Position numbers and translations under genes: made by a program. From positions 26,412,901 to 26,476,900 of the forward strand of contig CM028326.1 in the NCBI GenBank assembly GCA_016647705.1: a stretch of DNA of 64,000 nucleotides, read 5' to 3'. Below, one piece after another: positions 59,156 through 64,000 of this stretch. The notes beneath the pieces are model-generated. The model did no database searches. It was not told the origin of the DNA and saw only the letters and a program-made list of their open reading frames with translations. Every line of letters starts with the position of its first letter. Within the stretch, counting starts at the first letter, position 1. This stretch comes from Eucommia ulmoides (taxonomy: Eukaryota; Streptophyta; Magnoliopsida; Garryales; Eucommiaceae).

Positions 59156-60656
59156 GGGATAATTCTCCTTACACCCCTTCAACTATTGACCGTGATCACG
59201 GGGATCCCCTCAACTTTTAAAACTACTTGAGACACTCTTGACCTCTTTGGTCAAAGGTCACTGAGATCTCCTATTCATTTTTTATTCCAAAATACCCTTG
59301 GAAAGTCAAATTTTGAATTGTTAACCATTTTGACCATTTTTCATGACAAAATTACCCATCTTTACTATTTTTTCATGACTAAATTGCCCTTACATGTGTA
59401 TTAACAATAACAATAAAAAATCTTTTTATTTTTCTTTTCATTTCATTTTCTATTTCCTCCTTTTTTTTTCCCAACCTTTTACCGATCTCTCCTCTTCGTT
59501 TATCACCAAAACCTTAGCATCACCTTCACCATTACGAACACCGTCCAACCGATCACTACCATCGTTGAAACAAACACCACCACCGTTGAACAACGCCGCC
59601 AAGCAAACAACATTACCGCCAAACATCAACAAAACGAATATCAACACCGACGAAAAACACCACAAAAACGAACAACACCGCCGAATTGAACACCACTATC
59701 GCCGAATACCACCAAAATGAATATCAACACTGCCGAATCGAAAACGAACATCACCACCTCCAAACAACACCGCTGAATCGAAAACAAAGATTACCACCGC
59801 CGAATCGAAAACAAAGATCACCACCGCCGAACAATACCACCGAATCGAACATCAACATCGCCGTAAAACACCACCAAAACGAACATCACCATCGAATCGA
59901 ATACCACCATCGCTGAACACCACCAAAACGAATATCAACGCCACCGAAAAACACCACCAAAACGAACAACAACGCTACCGAAAAACACCACCAAACCGAA
60001 CACCACCACCGAATCGAGAATTCCGCCGAACAACACCGCCGAATTGAACCCTAAACCCTAAATTGGGAACTTTGATTTGGCCAGATCTGGCCAAATCGAG
60101 GTGGATTTCAAGGAGAAATCGCGATATTGGCGTTGATTTGGGTTTAAACACCAAACCCCCACAATCGAGAACTCCGATTTGTTGATGATGTTGACAGGAT
60201 TTTTGTATCCAATAACAACCAAAAATGCGAAATCATGGTGGCAACGGAGAGAGAGAGAGAGAGGTGAAATGGTGTCGGCGACAGTGCTCTCGTCGGTGGT
60301 GGAAGATTGGTGGTCGTCGGCGGTGGTGATATTTGGTTCGGTGGTGTTGTTCGGCGAGGGAGATTTAGAGAGATGAAGAGGAAGAGTTGAACATCAACGA
60401 TGATCTAGGAAAAAAAAGGAGAAAAGAGATGGGAAGAAAAAGAGAGAAAAAAAAAAAAAATAAGGGCAAAATGGTCAATTCATTTTCTGGTCTACTTGAG
60501 AGTTTTTTATTATTTTTCTGGTCTAAATTAGTAAGGGCAAAATGGACAATTCATTAAAAATAGCTCCGGTTAAGGGTCGTCATGGTAATTTTGAAAGTTA
60601 GGGGGATGTATGTAAAATTTCACTATAATTGAGGGGGATTTAAGTGAAATTATCCC
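59156..60656. mobile_element. Short MULE-like element with ACCACCGAA-type repeats
   Basis: 1501 bp. Inverted ends: GGGATAATTCTCCTTACACC at left and GGGATAATTTCACTTAAATC from the right complemented. A 10-bp direct repeat with one mismatch flanks it (ATCTACATAA 59146-59155, ATCTACATGA 60657-60666). The interior has a repetitive region (59560-60040) and a GGTGG-rich segment (60230-60370). No transposase. Confidence 0.82.
59560..60040. repeat. Irregular minisatellite of CACCGCCGAATCGAA words
   Basis: Dozens of copies of the words CACCAAAACGAA, CACCGCCGAA and GAATCGAA in changing order. Long open frames on both strands come from the repeat's lack of stops and are not taken as genes. Confidence 0.85.
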
Positions 60657-60666
60657 ATCTACATGA

Positions 60667-61964
60667 TAAGTTAAGATATTCATAAAGAGGACAGTCAAAT
60701 TATAAAATAAATAAATTTATATTTTACATTGGTAGATCAAATTAATCGTGTCATTTCATATAATGAGAGAGAGATAAGCACGAACATATATATATATGGA
60801 ATGGACTACAATATAGAATTTTTGGATGTATAAATATATCCAAAGAAGTTCATTGCAAAGAAAGTTGAGTTTCATTCGAAAAGAGTTATATGTCCATATA
60901 TAGAAGTTACATTTTGTCTTATTACCACATGTTACAAATTCATTTTAAAAAAATTGCATGTTTATATAGGAATATGTAAATTCTTCGACGCGGATTTATA
61001 ATGAAAAATGAATGTAAGGAATAAGTAAATTCTTCGACACGAATTTATAATTAAAAAAATGAATGTATCAAATACTTTAGTAAAATTCTATACATATATA
61101 TGTGGGGGAGGGGGGGCAATGATTAGTTATGTAATAATGTAAAGGAGAGGAAATGTGAAGGAAGCGAAGAAGCCATTAAAATCTGGAACCAACCAGGGTC
61201 AGAGCGGTAGCAGTGATTACAAATATATTTGGATGTGATATCTCTCTGATTTTCTTCCCCCACCCGCACATTTTTCTAAAGCGTCTGCAAATTAAAGTAT
61301 GGGACCCTTTTTAAATTGATTCTCTCTCATTTTCTGATCTCAAAAATATATACAGTTTATTTTTCATTTTAAAGCTGACAGTATCTTTTTTTTTTTTTTT
61401 TTAAAAAAATAAAAATGTAGAGAATCAGATTTTGTTTGAAAAGTGTATTTGATTTTTTTTTTTTAAAAAGTAAATTTAATAATAGAATTCATCACGTGGA
61501 TAAATTATTACTGATATTTCCTATTTGACGTGATAATCACAAAAATTTCTTTTAGAATACGTTTGAGGAATGATTGAAAATAAAGACGAAAGGATAATAT
61601 TTTTATTTATTATAAAAATATATATATATATTTTTTTTAGTGTTATTTGGTTGAAAAAAAATAAAAATAATTTACTATTTTATCCTATAAAAGTAAATTA
61701 AAAATTATATTATTAAGGGTATAGTTGTAATTTTACTCAGTTTCCTCCACTTTTCTTCATTTTCTTTTCTAATTTGTGTGGAAAAAAAATTATTTCGAAA
61801 ATTGTGCATTTTTCTTACTATTTTTTTCTTTCCATTTTTTATCCATACCAAACAAGTTTTTTCTTTTTTTTTTTTTTTTTTTTCCATCCATTTTTCATCC
61901 AACCAAACACACTCTTATTGGAGAAAAATAGGGATCAATTAAGTTCTTTAAACACAAATAATTA
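60667..61964. other. AT-rich intergenic sequence
   Basis: No conserved ORF. Two related blocks, TAAATTCTTCGAC(G/A)CG(G/A)ATTTATAAT, lie at 60977 and 61026, a 49-bp tandem duplication. A G-run near 61103 and long T runs at 61389, 61454 and 61866. Nothing identified. Confidence 0.4.
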
Positions 61965-64000
61965 ATTTTTTAAAATCAATTATTATCATGATACGCAGAG
62001 GACATGTGTTTAATATCAAGTGTACACCCAAACACAATATAAATAATAATCAATGCAGCATACAATAATTTATCTTGATTTGGTCAAGTTAATCTTGTCT
62101 ACATCTAGTACCCCGAGCTCAACGGAGATTTTCAATCCACTAACCTCTTGATCCTTTTATCAGGTAGGAACCAAACCCTTACGACTCACGATTCTTTTAC
62201 AAGCATAGAATCAACCTTTACAATTTACCCTTTTCACAGGCCAAGAATGAACCCTATTTTTTTACCAAGTTAAAGACTAATATGACACTCTCTTACTTAT
62301 CCTTTTCACAGGGAAATATGAACCTTTACAATTCCTCAAAATAATTCAATTGCAGGATAAATTAAAATCTAATTCTTTTCAAGAAACAAGAATAACCTAA
62401 TCTTTTGTACCAAGGCAAATATCAAACTCTAATACTTTTCATAGGAAAAAGATCGAAACCTAACTACTTTGAATAGATACCATCTCAAACATGTCTAATC
62501 CTCTCAAACTTACAAATACAAAAAATATGAGTTTCTTCTTATACGGAACTTCTACCACCTCAGTACAAATATACTCGATTAATGTCCAAAATAATTACTA
62601 CGTGATAGATATAATGTGAGACAATTAAAATAAATAAAGTGGGTAGCACAAATTTAACACGTAATCAAATAATCAGGTAAAAATCGTTTAAAAAAGATTT
62701 TCAGGCTTTTAAGTTTAAAGCGATTTTCTAGCAATCTTAAACTAAGAAATCAAGATTAATATAACTTTAAAAAACAAGTAATAAAACTTGGATGGATCTC
62801 ACCAGGAAAACACCGAAGAGAATAACAATATAACAAGTCGAACTCAATTCGGTGATGCCAAACAGCAAGCGCTTTAGATCAAGAACTTATATAAAACCAC
62901 TCTTCCAAATCTAAGCAAAAATCTCACTCTCATAATATCTCAAATTGATGTTTTTGATGTGTCTAATTCAATTCCCACATATCTCTATTAATAGACCAAT
63001 AATCAGCCATCCAACGAATAGTTTTTCAAAGATATGTCATTAAATGACATTCTAAGGCCCCATATAACATATCCTATCAATAGAGATATGTTTCACTTAA
63101 AAATATATTTCAAATCTCGTTTCTAAGTCCATAAAACTATTCCCAATTTAAAACCACAAGAATAGGAAGTATTAAATCATTTAAATTAAGAGAATATCAA
63201 AATATATGGACTATATCAATAGGGATTACTAAAAAGATTGTTCATATTTGAAATACATTTAAATATGCCAAATATCTCTCTTGGAATCATAAAAAAAGAT
63301 AGGTTTTGACCAAGAGATCAAATCAGCTGAATTGCTGACTGAAGCAATCGGTTGGCCGAGCCACACTATTCGGTTGACCGACCTGTGCCAAGGCTGAAAT
63401 AGCCGTTGGTACTGCACTAGTTGGTTGACCAACCTACCCAGTCGATTGACCGACTGGATCAGTGGGTTTCCCCCTTTTCACCCACTGCATCCACCGAATC
63501 AAATGGTTGATCGATCCTAACTATTCGGTTGATCGATTTGATCAAAGTGATTACTTTCACATCCATTTTTGCCACTGTTTCAAATGGTTAATTGATTACT
63601 TTTCTCAGTTGACTGATTGGATCAGTAGAATTCTACTTTAACTCTAAAAACTCATTGTTTCATTAAGACGACGACCCTTTTTGTCGATTGACCTCGAAAA
63701 CACAATATTTTACACTTTAAAAAGCATTTTTCAATTAAGTCAATTATCAAAATAATTTCACATAAGAAGTACATAAAATATTTCATTTTAGAATTTTAAA
63801 CTTATCACTTTTTATCACGACAGACATATAATTAACTCAATTCAAATGTCGTGTGTGATTCTAATTCGGGTTGTATTAAGAGTACATAAGTAAAAGAGTT
63901 ATTTTCACATATTTTTCTTTAGCGCCTTCAAAACTCTTCATATTTTCGTCATGTCCATCTTACACCCTTTATGTTTTCCTTATCAAATTTTCTTCTTAAT
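61965..64000 (+). mobile_element. W-box-rich LTR family, copy 3, cut by the window edge
   Basis: Follows the LTR at 18630 in the same orientation: AAGTGTACACCCAAACA (cf. 18785), CAGGTAGGAACCAAACC (62161; cf. 18931), TCTCACCAGGAAAACACCG (62797; cf. 19622), GGTGATGCCAAACAG (62851). The GGTTGACCGA motif cluster is at 63340-63620. Its first about 150 bp are absent or too worn to align, and the 3' end lies beyond the window. Confidence 0.7.

Noticed and set aside
59394-59916. Open frames of 108 and 76 codons, plus strand
   Set aside because: Low-complexity His/Asn/Thr repeats of the MULE minisatellite.

Overview
This is a piece of a plant nuclear genome, very probably a eudicot. It is AT-rich. 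Its genes have canonical GT-AG introns, an SBP-box gene carries a miR156 site, and the repeats are typical plant families (Ty1/copia, Tat/Ogre-like, hAT, MULE, MITE). The species cannot be named from the sequence. No rRNA, tRNA or CRISPR was seen.

Two intact protein-coding genes were found, both on the minus strand. The first (11098 down to 3198, ten coding exons, 550 residues) encodes an F-box protein with FIST_N and FIST_C domains, like Arabidopsis At5g63520. Its introns hold MITEs and a hAT element with a perfect 8-bp target duplication. The second (48953 down to 46894, three coding exons, 347 residues) is an SPL13-like SBP-box transcription factor with a miR156 target site in its last exon, a 5' UTR intron and an upstream ORF.

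The rest is mostly transposons nested in transposons. From 11296 to 17883 lies a near-palindromic MULE-like foldback element. It is split by a MULE (14682-16314, 9-bp duplication) and by an older insertion (11423-14437). That insertion itself holds a Pack-MULE-like element (11599-13450, 10-bp duplication) carrying fragments of a GUX-type glucuronosyltransferase and an eIF4B-like gene. From 17990 to 28943 lie solo LTRs: 18630-20759 with a perfect ATATT duplication, an inverted relative at 23115-26387 containing a smaller solo LTR (23849-24742), and another at 26991-28943. A third member of the first family runs off the right edge (about 61965-64000). This family carries dense clusters of GGTTGACCGATC-like motifs.

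From 31828 to 44653 lies a decayed Ty1/copia element with LTRs that start TA and end TA and a perfect GGTAT duplication. It is split between integrase and reverse transcriptase by an 8.66-kb Tat/Ogre-like element (34074-42733, ACTAC duplication) with a gag relic and no recognisable pol. The copia element itself sits in a MULE-like element that carries a WAT1/UMAMIT-like gene fragment. Right of the SPL gene are two more short MULE-like elements with 9-10 bp target duplications (54869-56246, 59156-60656), hAT-type elements and AT-rich tandem repeats.

Functionally the two genes are unrelated. The coherent story is structural: repeated insertion of non-autonomous MULEs, several with host gene pieces, and LTR elements reduced to solo LTRs.
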